The notes under the pieces were generated by a model. The model worked only from the letters and a program-made list of their open reading frames with translations, was not told where the DNA came from and did no database searches. DNA of 64,000 nucleotides, from the NCBI RefSeq assembly GCF_000521605.1, contig NZ_CP006942.1, positions 1,364,001-1,428,000 of the forward strand, in the 5' to 3' direction. The position numbers and the translations under genes were made by a program. Positions 49,190 through 58,211 of this stretch are shown here, piece by piece. The DNA is from Mannheimia sp. USDA-ARS-USMARC-1261 (GTDB lineage Bacteria > Pseudomonadota > Gammaproteobacteria > Enterobacterales > Pasteurellaceae). Each line of letters opens with the position of its first letter. The stretch's first letter is position 1.

Positions 49190-51736
49190 TTAGATCGAAC
49201 GCTTAATCTCAACGATTTCAAATACTTCGATTTGGTCGCCGACTTTTACATCGTTGTAGTTTTTCACGCCGATACCACATTCCATACCGTTACGGACTTC
49301 ACTTACGTCATCTTTGAAACGACGGAGAGATTCTAGCTCACCTTCAAAGATTACTACGTTATCACGTAAAACACGGATTGGGTTGTTACGTTTAACCACA
49401 CCTTCCGTTACCATACAACCTGCGATAGCACCAAATTTCGGGTGGCGGAACACATCACGCACTTCTGCCAAGCCGATGATTTCTTGTTTGAACTCAGGCT
49501 GTAACATACCGCTCATTGCCGCTTTCACATCATTTAATAATTCATAAATAATTGAGTAGTAACGTAAGTCGATGTTTTCCGATTCAATCACACGACGAGC
49601 TGAAGCATCTGCACGAACGTTAAAGCCGACCATAATCGCATTTGAGGCTGCGGCTAAAGTTGCATCCGTTTCGGTAATACCACCCACGCCTGAACCGACA
49701 ATTTTCACTTTCACCTCTGCGGTTGAAAGATCCATTAACGACTGGCTAATAGCTTCTACCGAGCCTTGAACGTCTGCTTTTACGATAATGTTCAATTCTG
49801 CCACATCGCCTGCGGTCATATTGCTGAACATATTTTCTAATTTCGCTTTTTGCTGACGAGCTAATTTCACATCACGGAATTTACCTTGACGGTAAAGTGC
49901 AACTTCACGGGCTTTTTTCTCATCACGCACAACTGTCGCTTCATCACCTGCTGCAGGTACGCCTGAAAGACCTAATACCTCAACCGGAATTGATGGACCG
50001 GCACTTTCAATGTCTTTACCGTTTTCATCACGCATTGCACGAACACGACCGTATTCAAAGCCACAAAGTACGATATCGCCTTTGTTTAATGTACCTGATT
50101 GAACTAAAATGGTTGCAACCGGACCACGACCTTTATCTAAGTATGACTCGATTACTACACCACTTGCCATACCTTCTTTCACAGCGGTCAATTCTAACAC
50201 TTCAGATTGAAGTAAGATTGCTTCTAAAAGCTCATCAATCCCCATTCCTTTCTTCGCAGAAACAGGCACGAATTGTACATCACCACCAAATTTTTCAGAG
50301 ATCACTTCGTGTTGTAATAATTCTTGCTCAACACGATCCGGGTTTGCTTCCGGTTTATCAATTTTGTTTACAGCAACTACAATCGGTGCACCCGCTGCTT
50401 TAGCGTGCTGGATAGCTTCGATAGTTTGAGGCATCACACCGTCATCAGCCGCAACTACAAGCACTACGATATCGGTCGCTTTTGCACCACGTGCACGCAT
50501 TGAGGTAAATGCTGCGTGTCCCGGGGTATCTAAGAAGGTGATCATTTTACCGTCATCAGTTTCAACGTGATAAGCACCGATGTGCTGGGTAATACCACCC
50601 GCTTCGCCTGCGGCAACTTTTGCTTTACGAATATAGTCAAGTAATGAGGTTTTACCGTGGTCAACGTGTCCCATAATGGTTACAACAGGTGCACGAGTTA
50701 CTTTTTCTGCGTTAGTATCACGATCTTCTAAAACCGCTTCTTCTAACTCATTTTCTTTACGCAGAATTACTTTATGCCCCAGTTCTTCCGCCACTAATTG
50801 AGCGGTTTCTTGGTCAATAACTTGGTTAATTGTAACCATTTCTCCCATTTTCATCATCATTTTGATGATTTCCGTCGCTTTTACTGCCATTTTATTAGCA
50901 AGTTCCGCAACAGTAATGGTTTCACCAATCACAACATCCGCTTTTACAACCTGCACAGGCTTGGTAAAGGCTTGCTGTAATGCTGCACCTTTCTTACCGT
51001 GTTTACCTTTGCCTTTCACTTCTTTTTGGTTACGGCGATCTGCACTGCGTTCGTTTTTATCATCTTCACGACCGCCTTTTTTCGCTTTTGCCACACTCGC
51101 TTTACCACGCCCACGGCTGGCTTCGCTACGACGGTCGTTATCACGATCTGCTTCACGTGCGTAAGAAGAAGTAAAACGATCATCATCAAAGTCTTCATTG
51201 CTACTATTGTCGTTTGATTCTTCGAGTTCAATTTCTGCTAAACGACGAGCATTTTCCGCAGCACGTTTCGCTTCCATTTCTGCTTTTTGCTGAGCTAACT
51301 CTTCTTGCTTACGGCGTAATTCTGCTTCTTCTTTACGCTTCGCTTCTTTTTCCGGATCGACGGCTTTTTCTTGCTTAACTTGAGTTTGTGCTTTTGGTTT
51401 TTCTTCTTTTGCTTTGCTATTTGGCATTACAGGAGCAGAAGGTGTTTTACTAGCGGTCGATTCTGCTGATTTTTTTGCAGCCTCTTCTTTAGCTGCTTTT
51501 TCTTTTGCCTCAGCTTCTGCTTTTTCACGAGCTAACTTTTCAGCGGCTTCTTTTTCAGCTTTTGCCTTTGCAGCAGCTGCTTCTTTTGCGGCTTTCTCTT
51601 GTAATGCTTTCGCATCAATTTTTGGTTTTTTCTCTTTTACTTCAACCGCTTTTACTTTACCGCTTGTAGTTGTAGCATTCACTTTACTCGCTTTGCGGGC
51701 ACCGCCAAGCGAAAGTGTTTTTTTCTCTTCAGTCAT
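49190..51736 (-). CDS. infB: Translation initiation factor IF-2
   Basis: Initiation GTPase that places fMet-tRNA on the 30S subunit. 848 residues. The N-terminus carries an IF-2N-like segment ([18 protein letters not shown]) and a long Ala/Lys/Glu-rich linker (about 35-190). The G domain has G1 GHVDHGKT near 351-358, G3 DTPGH and G4 NKID. Domains II-IV follow, ending [12 protein letters not shown]. It lies 23 bases after nusA. Internal starts used for shorter IF-2 forms in E. coli were not assessed. It works with the metY product, encoded in the same cluster. Confidence 0.97.
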   Translation of the reverse strand: MTEEKKTLSLGGARKASKVNATTTSGKVKAVEVKEKKPKIDAKALQEKAAKEAAAAKAKAEKEAAEKLAREKAEAEAKEKAAKEEAAKKSAESTASKTPSAPVMPNSKAKEEKPKAQTQVKQEKAVDPEKEAKRKEEAELRRKQEELAQQKAEMEAKRAAENARRLAEIELEESNDNSSNEDFDDDRFTSSYAREADRDNDRRSEASRGRGKASVAKAKKGGREDDKNERSADRRNQKEVKGKGKHGKKGAALQQAFTKPVQVVKADVVIGETITVAELANKMAVKATEIIKMMMKMGEMVTINQVIDQETAQLVAEELGHKVILRKENELEEAVLEDRDTNAEKVTRAPVVTIMGHVDHGKTSLLDYIRKAKVAAGEAGGITQHIGAYHVETDDGKMITFLDTPGHAAFTSMRARGAKATDIVVLVVAADDGVMPQTIEAIQHAKAAGAPIVVAVNKIDKPEANPDRVEQELLQHEVISEKFGGDVQFVPVSAKKGMGIDELLEAILLQSEVLELTAVKEGMASGVVIESYLDKGRGPVATILVQSGTLNKGDIVLCGFEYGRVRAMRDENGKDIESAGPSIPVEVLGLSGVPAAGDEATVVRDEKKAREVALYRQGKFRDVKLARQQKAKLENMFSNMTAGDVAELNIIVKADVQGSVEAISQSLMDLSTAEVKVKIVGSGVGGITETDATLAAASNAIMVGFNVRADASARRVIESENIDLRYYSIIYELLNDVKAAMSGMLQPEFKQEIIGLAEVRDVFRHPKFGAIAGCMVTEGVVKRNNPIRVLRDNVVIFEGELESLRRFKDDVSEVRNGMECGIGVKNYNDVKVGDQIEVFEIVEIKRSI
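51659..51667 (-). repeat. DNA uptake signal sequence inside infB
   Basis: ACCGCTTGT within codons about 24-27 of infB (TTTSGKVKA region). Confidence 0.75.
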
Positions 51737-51759
51737 CTTTTTTATCCTCTTTGCTTAGC

Positions 51760-53256
51760 TTAGTTGAACCAACAAATTTGACGAGCTGCCATAATTAACT
51801 CGCCTGCTTTCTCTTCTGAGAGCTCTTCAATATCAGCTAAATCATCAACACCTTGCTCTGCAAGTTCTTCAAGCGTTGTAATTTGTTTTTCCGCTAATTT
51901 GAATGCAATATGACGATCCATACCTTCGAGCGTTAATAATTTATCTTCAATTTGAGCTGATTTTAATAATTGCTCTTCTTCTAACGCTTTTTTGGTAATC
52001 GCATTTTTAGCTCGAGATTGAAGCTCTTCGACTAAATCTTCGTCTTCTAAGCCATCAATTGCCATTAAGGTATCAACCGGTACATACGCGATTGCTTCTA
52101 ATGAAGTAAAACCTTCTTCAATTAATACTTGAGCAAATTCTTCATCAATTTCCAATGCTGAAGTTAATAAATCAATTACTTTACCGTCTTCTTCTGCACT
52201 CTTTTGCGTTAATTCTTCGTTTGTCATTACATTTAACGCCCAGCCTGTTAATTGGGTTGCTAAGCGTACGTTTTGACCATTACGACCAATTGCTTGAGCT
52301 AAATTTTTTGATTCAACTGCAATATCCATTGAGTGAGCTTCATCGTTAATTACAATAGAACTTACATCAGCCGGTGCCATTGCATTAATCACGAACTGGG
52401 CTGGGTTTTCATCCCAAAGCACGATATCAACACGCTCGCCACCGAGTTCATTACTAATAGCTTGAACGCGAGCACCACGCATACCTACGCAAGCACCTAC
52501 CGGGTCAATACGTTTATCGTGTGTTTTCACTGCAATTTTTGCACGAGAACCTGCATCACGAGCTGAACCTTTGATCTCAATCACACCTTCCCCAATTTCA
52601 GGCACTTCAAGCTTAAATAACTCTTCAAGCATCACAGGTTTTGCACGGGTAACAAACAGTTGAGGACCTTTTGACTCAGGTTTGATCTCATATAATACAC
52701 CACGCACACGGTCGCCCGGACGGAAGTTTTCACGAGGGAGCATATCTTCACGTACAATCACCGCTTCGCCTTTAATGTCTTCCGTTTTACCGGCTAATTC
52801 AAGGAAAATATTATCACGAGTTACTTTTTTCACGGTTGCAATAATAATTTTGCCTAAATCTGAGCGGAATTCGTCAATAATTTTAGTTTTTTCAGCTTCA
52901 CGGATTTTCGTTTTCACTACTTGACCGAAAGTTTGAATTGCTACACGACCAAATTCGATCGATTCCACTTCATCTTCAATAAAATCGCCTAGTTGTACAT
53001 TTGGATCTTCAAATTGTGCAGCTTCTAAGCTGATTTCACGCGTCATATTACTCACGTTTTCCACAACTGCCCAACGGCGGAAAGTTTGGAAATCGCCGGT
53101 TTTGCGATCAACGACTACACGCACATCAATGTCTAAATCACGGCTTTTCTTCGTTGCAATGGTTAAAGCCGTTTCTAATGCTTCAAAAATCGCTTCTTTT
53201 GGTAATTGCTTTTCGTTTGATACTGCTTCTGCAGCTAATAAAATCTCTTTACTCAT
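51760..53256 (-). CDS. nusA: Transcription termination/antitermination factor NusA
   Basis: RNA polymerase-associated elongation factor controlling pausing, termination and antitermination. 498 residues. N-terminal RNAP-binding domain (about 1-130), S1 domain (about 135-200, [20 protein letters not shown]), two KH domains (about 205-345, with [17 protein letters not shown] and [12 protein letters not shown]), then two acidic repeat/helix-hairpin-helix domains to the C-terminus. It lies 20 bases after rimP and 23 bases before infB. Autoregulation through the tandem hairpins upstream of rimP is plausible. Confidence 0.98.
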   Translation of the reverse strand: MSKEILLAAEAVSNEKQLPKEAIFEALETALTIATKKSRDLDIDVRVVVDRKTGDFQTFRRWAVVENVSNMTREISLEAAQFEDPNVQLGDFIEDEVESIEFGRVAIQTFGQVVKTKIREAEKTKIIDEFRSDLGKIIIATVKKVTRDNIFLELAGKTEDIKGEAVIVREDMLPRENFRPGDRVRGVLYEIKPESKGPQLFVTRAKPVMLEELFKLEVPEIGEGVIEIKGSARDAGSRAKIAVKTHDKRIDPVGACVGMRGARVQAISNELGGERVDIVLWDENPAQFVINAMAPADVSSIVINDEAHSMDIAVESKNLAQAIGRNGQNVRLATQLTGWALNVMTNEELTQKSAEEDGKVIDLLTSALEIDEEFAQVLIEEGFTSLEAIAYVPVDTLMAIDGLEDEDLVEELQSRAKNAITKKALEEEQLLKSAQIEDKLLTLEGMDRHIAFKLAEKQITTLEELAEQGVDDLADIEELSEEKAGELIMAARQICWFN

Positions 53257-53276
53257 TTTGTCAGTTTGCCTTCATC

Positions 53277-53738
53277 TTAAAAATTAAAAACGGGAACTAA
53301 ATTTGCTTTTTGAATGTTGCCAAATGCGAATTGACGGTCTTCGTTATCTACGGTTAGGGTAATAAAATCGCCTTCAACTGCTTTGATTTGACCTTGCCAT
53401 TTACGGCGGTCGAACATTGGAATACGCAAATGAATAACTACATCACGCCCAATGAAACGTTCATAATGAGCAATCGTGAATAGCGGTCTATCTAAACCCG
53501 GCGAAGAAACTTCTAAGTTATATTTATCTGCAATCGGGTCTTCCACATCAAAAATCGCACTGACTTGACGGCTCACATCGCTACAATCATCAATGGTTAC
53601 ACCGCCCTCTTTATCAATATATAAGCGAACTGTTAAAAAACGTCCCGCACGTTGGCATTCAATGCCGACTAATTCAAAGCCTAATGCTTCAATAGAATCC
53701 AGCACAAGCTCTTCTAATTTTTGTTCTAAGGTTGCCAA
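53277..53738 (-). CDS. rimP: Ribosome maturation factor RimP
   Basis: 153-residue 30S assembly factor. The start is a TTG at 53738 giving [25 protein letters not shown]: this is where the family's homology begins, and GGAG lies 6 bases upstream. The longer open frame to 53876 runs through two terminator-like hairpins and is not coding. Landmarks: [37 protein letters not shown] and [14 protein letters not shown]. First protein gene of metY-rimP-nusA-infB. A TTG start may limit its expression relative to nusA. Confidence 0.95.
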   Translation of the reverse strand: MATLEQKLEELVLDSIEALGFELVGIECQRAGRFLTVRLYIDKEGGVTIDDCSDVSRQVSAIFDVEDPIADKYNLEVSSPGLDRPLFTIAHYERFIGRDVVIHLRIPMFDRRKWQGQIKAVEGDFITLTVDNEDRQFAFGNIQKANLVPVFNF

Positions 53739-53754
53739 ATCAATCTCCAAATAT

Positions 53755-53779
53755 AAAAAAAGCCGGATAAACCAGCTTT
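53755..53779 (-). terminator. Terminator-like hairpin 3 in the rimP leader
   Basis: Minus strand AAAGCTGG-TTTAT-CCGGCTTT (one G-U) followed by a T run; it ends 17 bases before the rimP start codon. Confidence 0.75.
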
Positions 53780-53808
53780 GATACGTTAATTTCTGTACCA
53801 ATTTCCGT

Positions 53809-53842
53809 AAAAAAACCCCAGACGGGAAACCGTGGGGCTTTA
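53809..53842 (-). terminator. Terminator-like hairpin 2 in the metY-rimP interval
   Basis: CCCCA / TGGGG outer stem with inner CGG-GAAA-CCG, followed on the minus strand by seven T. Confidence 0.78.
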
Positions 53843-53872
53843 AGCGGTTTGTTTTTTTATGATGCAGCGACA

Positions 53873-53882
53873 ACAAGCGGTC
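53873..53882 (+). repeat. DNA uptake signal sequence
   Basis: Exact ACAAGCGGTC followed by TTTTTTTGCTAATTTTTTGC and AAAA, between hairpins 1 and 2 downstream of metY. Confidence 0.85.
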
Positions 53883-53924
53883 TTTTTTTGCTAATTTTTT
53901 GCAAAATTAATTAAAACACCATAT

Positions 53925-53959
53925 AAAACAAAACTCACAACTTTAACCAAAGCTGTGAG
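53925..53959 (-). terminator. Terminator-like hairpin 1 after metY
   Basis: CTCACA / TGTGAG outer stem and CTTT / AAAG inner stem, then TTTTGTTTT on the minus strand; 9 bases past the tRNA 3' end. Confidence 0.8.
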
Positions 53960-53967
53960 CTTAAAAC

Positions 53968-54044
<77 letters not shown>

Positions 54045-54057
54045 TCTGATGGGGCTT

Positions 54058-54085
54058 ATTATAGGCTTTTAATGTAAAAATGCAA
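54058..54085 (-). promoter_or_regulatory. Promoter of metY (and the nusA operon)
   Basis: Minus strand TTGCAT (54085-54080), a 16-base spacer, TATAAT (54063-54058), then a GC-rich discriminator AAGCCCC typical of stable-RNA promoters. It begins 8 bases after the slt stop. Confidence 0.82.
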
Positions 54086-54092
54086 GCATTTT

Positions 54093-56249
54093 TTAATATT
54101 TTCGCCCTAATTCCTCTTGATAGAACATTTTTAGCTCATTTTTTGATTTTTCACCCACATTACCATACAACATCTGGTAATAGTAGTCATAAGCCAACAC
54201 ATTCTGCACATAGCCTCTCGTTTCATAAAATGGAATACTGGCAATGAATTCATCCATTTCTAAAGTGCCGTTACTGCGTTTGAGCCACTGCTCTACCCGC
54301 CCTGCTCCTGCATTATACGCCGATGAAATCAAAATACGGTTATTTGGATATTTTTCATTAAGCTCCATTAAATGCGTTGTGCCAAGCATAATGTTGTTGA
54401 ATGGTCTAAAAAGATCTCGCTCTCCCCTAAACTGCAAACCATTATCTTTCGCTGTTTTTTCCGCTGTTGTTGGCAGCATCTGCATTATCCCTCTTGCATT
54501 GGTGTGTGATTGAGCTTGTGGATTCCAAGCACTCTCTTGGCGTGCAATAGCTTGTGCAAATGATTTACTGATTTTCTTATCTTGTAAATTCAGCTCAAAC
54601 CAATCGGAATACGCATTCGGCAGACGTAAATCGATATTATCAAAGGCTTTTATCTGGATTGTACCTTCCACCGCTAAATCATACCAATTTTGCTCTTTTG
54701 CATATTGAATAATAGCAAGTTGAGTTTTAACAGGCGAACTCTCTCCCGTTTCAGTTTTCACATTATTGATTAAATTAATCCAAACACGCTTAGCCTGATC
54801 AATTTGCCCAAGCTCACGCAATTCCTGAATACGCTCAAATTGCTTTTCATACAATTCACGTTGTGCCTGCGTTAAATCCGCCACTTCAATAATAGGGAAT
54901 TGGTAAGCCATACCTAATTGTTGTGCCGCCAGCATTGGGTAAAAGCCACGCTCTTTGGCAAGTTCTTCAAATATCGTTTTACGCTTAGCTTCATTCTTTT
55001 CAATTTTAGCCGACCAGTAACGCCACTCTGCCTTATTTTTAGCTTCACTTGAAAGAGAAGCTAACCATTCATTTAAATCTGAGCGTTGCCAAATTGCCAT
55101 ACGCAATCTGCGTTCTAACAGATTATCAGCTCCTAAGCCTTTAATCTGCTCATCACGCCAGAATTGGAACGTTGGTTCTTCATTATCGAAATGTCGGCTA
55201 ATAAAAGCGGTTTTTAACGCTTTAAATTCATCTTCACTAAATTGATATTTCTCAGCCCATACTTGATATTGCTCGAATGTCGGATTATCTAGTTTCTCTG
55301 GCTGATTGCGGATATATTTCGGCAATAACTCAATAATAATAGCTTTATTTTCTGATTTAAATGCAGAATCAAGCGGTTGATTTTCAATAAAATTTTGCAA
55401 ATCTTTCGGATTAGCCGATACTTTCTCAACTGAACTTAACCACGTTTTCAGATTTTCATCAGTTGCATTAAGTGCTAGATTAGCAATTTCCGCATTTGCA
55501 TTTTGTTTGACTAATTCGACCACTTTCAAACGTACTTTTTCATCTGTTTTTAAGCCTTGATCTCGCCAAAAACTTTCTAAATTCGCACAGTCAGACGTTA
55601 ATTTAGGATTAGCCAGCCAGAAATCATCAAATTCTTTCACTAATGCCGATAATTCTGCATTTTCTACTTTTTGCTCAACCATTGGATTGATTTGGGCTTT
55701 ACTCGCCGCTATTTCATAATGAGCAGAAAACACACGGCATTGTTCCGCTAATTGTGTTGGCTTCACACTCTTTGCGTACTCTACTAATTCTTCAAATTTC
55801 TGCTCACGATAGAGCTGCTCAAACAGAAAATTCTGCAACTGCCGTTGATATAAAGATTCTGGATATTTTGCTACAAAGGCTTTAACTTCTTGCTCTGTTG
55901 CTTGCTTCAATGTCATTTTAGCATTCAGCAGCTTCCATTCGGCTTCCATTTCTAACGGATAGCCCGATAAAGTCGCCAATAAACGTTGGATAACTTGCTC
56001 TGTTGCAGGCGATAAATTTTTCTGACTGACTGCCACATCGACCAAATAGTTAATTTGCTGGAAATTTTCTCTCTGCTTTAAACGTAAATTTTCTGCGTGC
56101 TGTAACTCTTTCTGATAAATAACCAACCAATCATTTTTTAATTGTTTTAATTCTGTTTCAGTGTAACTTTTTAATGGCTCTTTCTCGGCACCTGCCGCAA
56201 ATGTATATTGGCTTGCTAAAAATACAGCAAGCAATGTTTTCTTCCACAT
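54093..56249 (-). CDS. slt: Soluble lytic murein transglycosylase (Slt70-type)
   Basis: Periplasmic exo-lytic transglycosylase. Start taken at the ATG at 56249 (MWKKTLLAVFLASQYTFAAGA, a good signal peptide), with AAGGAG 7 bases upstream; an in-frame ATG 14 codons earlier lacks these features. 718 residues. A long helical superhelix (about 30-540) precedes the catalytic domain, with glutamate in AIARQESAWNPQAQS near 555, RGIMQMLPTTA near 575 and SAYNAGAGRVEQWL near 645. The promoter is directly upstream, followed further up by the tRNA pair. Confidence 0.95.
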   Translation of the reverse strand: MWKKTLLAVFLASQYTFAAGAEKEPLKSYTETELKQLKNDWLVIYQKELQHAENLRLKQRENFQQINYLVDVAVSQKNLSPATEQVIQRLLATLSGYPLEMEAEWKLLNAKMTLKQATEQEVKAFVAKYPESLYQRQLQNFLFEQLYREQKFEELVEYAKSVKPTQLAEQCRVFSAHYEIAASKAQINPMVEQKVENAELSALVKEFDDFWLANPKLTSDCANLESFWRDQGLKTDEKVRLKVVELVKQNANAEIANLALNATDENLKTWLSSVEKVSANPKDLQNFIENQPLDSAFKSENKAIIIELLPKYIRNQPEKLDNPTFEQYQVWAEKYQFSEDEFKALKTAFISRHFDNEEPTFQFWRDEQIKGLGADNLLERRLRMAIWQRSDLNEWLASLSSEAKNKAEWRYWSAKIEKNEAKRKTIFEELAKERGFYPMLAAQQLGMAYQFPIIEVADLTQAQRELYEKQFERIQELRELGQIDQAKRVWINLINNVKTETGESSPVKTQLAIIQYAKEQNWYDLAVEGTIQIKAFDNIDLRLPNAYSDWFELNLQDKKISKSFAQAIARQESAWNPQAQSHTNARGIMQMLPTTAEKTAKDNGLQFRGERDLFRPFNNIMLGTTHLMELNEKYPNNRILISSAYNAGAGRVEQWLKRSNGTLEMDEFIASIPFYETRGYVQNVLAYDYYYQMLYGNVGEKSKNELKMFYQEELGRKY

Positions 56250-56308
56250 AGTTTTCTCCTTAGTCGTTAGCTTTTGGCAGAAAAAGGGCAATAAAGTTCA
56301 ACTGGATT

Positions 56309-56337
56309 ATTCTAAGAAAATATTGAATTAAAGTAAA
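56309..56337 (-). promoter_or_regulatory. Promoter of slt
   Basis: Minus strand TTTACT (56337-56332), a 17-base spacer, TAGAAT (56314-56309), about 60 bases before the slt start. Confidence 0.6.
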
Positions 56338-56352
56338 AATGATGAGTTTCAA

Positions 56353-56426
56353 TGGAGGCGTGTCCCGGAGTCGAACCGAGCTACATGGATTTGCAATCCA
56401 GTGCATAACCGCTTTGCTAACACGCC
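56353..56426 (-). tRNA. tRNA-Cys (GCA)
   Basis: 74 nucleotides with encoded CCA. Anticodon GCA in ATTGCAAAT; acceptor GGCGTGT / ACACGCC and T loop TTCGACT. It closely resembles E. coli tRNA-Cys. It lies 15 bases after tRNA-Gly, probably on one transcript. Confidence 0.97.
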
Positions 56427-56441
56427 GTAAGATTTGAAAAT

Positions 56442-56517
<76 letters not shown>

Positions 56518-56528
56518 ACTTGAGGTTT

Positions 56529-56584
56529 CACAACACTGCGTTGTGGAATGAGGTGCATTTTACGGATTTATGATTTTATGTCAA
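56529..56584 (-). promoter_or_regulatory. Promoter and 5' leader hairpin of the tRNA-Gly/Cys transcript
   Basis: Minus strand perfect TTGACA (56584-56579), a 16-base spacer, TAAAAT (56562-56557). The precursor leader then has a CACAAC / GTTGTG hairpin (56529-56545) 12 bases before the mature tRNA-Gly. Confidence 0.8.
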
Positions 56585-56657
56585 TGACAAAATGAAACTT
56601 CTACTGCTGAATGCTGAAAAAAACTTCACTCGACTTGATTAGAGCCTTAAAAATAAT

Positions 56658-56702
56658 CAAGCGGTTGATTTTTGCAAAAAATTTACAAAAATCAACCGCT
56701 TG
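56658..56702. terminator. Paired uptake sequences after lpdA
   Basis: Perfect 17-bp arms (56658-56674 / 56686-56702) containing CAAGCGGTTG, with an 11-base loop. It lies 14 bases past the lpdA stop and is the likely terminator of aceEF-lpdA. Confidence 0.78.
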
Positions 56703-56716
56703 CTAGTGGTTATAAA

Positions 56717-58141
56717 TTAGCGTTTTTTCGCTTTTGCGTTTGGTAAGTCTGTGATAGAACCTTCAAACACTTCTGCCGCTAATCCAACAGATTCGTGCAA
56801 GGTTGGGTGAGCGTGAATGGTTAATGCAATATCTTCTGCATCACAGCCCATTTCAATTGCCAAGCCGATTTCGCCTAATAATTCGCCACCATTACTACCT
56901 ACAATCGCACCACCTAATAAGCGGTGAGTGTCTTTATCGAAAATTAACTTTGTCATACCTTCTGAACATTCAGAAGCAATCGCACGACCTGAAGCAGCCC
57001 AAGGGAATTTAGCAACTTCGTAGTTTAAGCCTTCTTGTTTACACTCTTTCTCAGTTTTACCAACCCAAGCAACTTCCGGCTCAGTGTAAGCGATTGATGG
57101 AATCACTTTCGGATCGAAGTAGTGTTTTTGTCCGGCAATTACTTCTGCTGCAACGTGTCCTTCGTGAACACCTTTATGAGCTAACATCGGCTGACCAACA
57201 ATATCACCGATTGCGAAGATATGTGGAACGTTAGTACGAAGTTGTTTATCTACAGGAATAAAGCCTCGTTCATCAACATGTACGCCTGCTTTGCCTGCAT
57301 CAATTAATTTGCCGTTTGGCACACGACCGATAGCAACTAGTACAGCATCGTAACGTTTAGTGTCGTTACACGCTTTGCCTTCCATTGAAACATAGATACC
57401 GTCATCTTTTGCTTCAACCGCAGTTACTTTAGTTTCAAGCATTAGCTTGAATTTTTTCTCGATCTGTTTGGTATAGATTGCCACAATGTCTTTGTCCGCT
57501 GCTGGAATCACTTGGTCGAACATTTCAACCACTTCCACTTCTGAACCTAAAGCATTGTAAACCGTCCCCATCTCTAAACCGATGATACCACCACCCATAA
57601 TTAAAAGTTTTTTAGGAACTTCTTTTAATTTTAGGGCATCTGTTGAATCCCAAACACGCGGATCTTCGTGTGGAATAAATGGTAATTGAATTGGGCGTGA
57701 ACCTGCTGCGATAATTGCATTATCAAAGGTAACAGTTGTTGGATTACCATCACGATCACGAGCTACTAATGTGTTCGGACCTGTAAATGTCGCTTCGCCT
57801 TCAACCACTTGTACTTTACGAGCTTTCGCCATACCGGCTAGTCCACCCGTTAATTTTGATACAACAGCTTCTTTACCTGCACGAACTTGGTCTAAATCAA
57901 TAGTCGGCTCACCAAATGTTACACCATTATGCACTGCGTGTTTGGCTTCTTCGATTACTTTTGCAACGTGTAGTAATGCTTTAGACGGAATACAGCCTAC
58001 GTTTAAACATACACCACCTAAAGTTGAATAACGTTCAACGATTACCGTTTCTAAACCTAAGTCTGCACAGCGGAATGCTGCTGAATAACCCGCCGGACCT
58101 GCACCAAGTACCACGACTTGTGTTTTAATTTCTTTGCTCAT
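56717..58141 (-). CDS. lpdA: Dihydrolipoyl dehydrogenase (E3)
   Basis: FAD/NAD oxidoreductase that reoxidises the lipoyl groups of pyruvate (and 2-oxoglutarate) dehydrogenase. 474 residues, standard. FAD motif VLGAGPAGYSAA (about 11-22), redox-active C45 and C50 in GGVCLNVGC, NAD motif IMGGGIIGLEMG near 182 and the catalytic His-Glu region in HAHPTLHES near 443. It lies 70 bases downstream of aceF, as the third gene of the operon. Confidence 0.98.
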   Translation of the reverse strand: MSKEIKTQVVVLGAGPAGYSAAFRCADLGLETVIVERYSTLGGVCLNVGCIPSKALLHVAKVIEEAKHAVHNGVTFGEPTIDLDQVRAGKEAVVSKLTGGLAGMAKARKVQVVEGEATFTGPNTLVARDRDGNPTTVTFDNAIIAAGSRPIQLPFIPHEDPRVWDSTDALKLKEVPKKLLIMGGGIIGLEMGTVYNALGSEVEVVEMFDQVIPAADKDIVAIYTKQIEKKFKLMLETKVTAVEAKDDGIYVSMEGKACNDTKRYDAVLVAIGRVPNGKLIDAGKAGVHVDERGFIPVDKQLRTNVPHIFAIGDIVGQPMLAHKGVHEGHVAAEVIAGQKHYFDPKVIPSIAYTEPEVAWVGKTEKECKQEGLNYEVAKFPWAASGRAIASECSEGMTKLIFDKDTHRLLGGAIVGSNGGELLGEIGLAIEMGCDAEDIALTIHAHPTLHESVGLAAEVFEGSITDLPNAKAKKR

Positions 58142-58160
58142 ATTTGCCTCAATTTGTTAT

Positions 58161-58206
58161 ACAAGCGGTCGATTTCGCAAAATTTTTTACAAAAACAACC
58201 GCTTGT
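58161..58206. repeat. Facing uptake sequences between aceF and lpdA
   Basis: ACAAGCGGTC (58161) and ACCGCTTGT (58198-58206) face each other across a T/A-rich spacer. It may form a weak hairpin that lowers lpdA readthrough. Confidence 0.75.
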
Positions 58207-58211
58207 TAAAA

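Noticed and set aside
53739-53876. N-terminal extension of 46 codons for rimP
   Set aside because: It would translate two terminator-like hairpins and their T runs; family homology and a good GGAG site point to the TTG at 53738.
56250-56291. Upstream ATG for slt
   Set aside because: It places 14 polar residues before a typical signal peptide; the ATG at 56249 has AAGGAG at the right distance.
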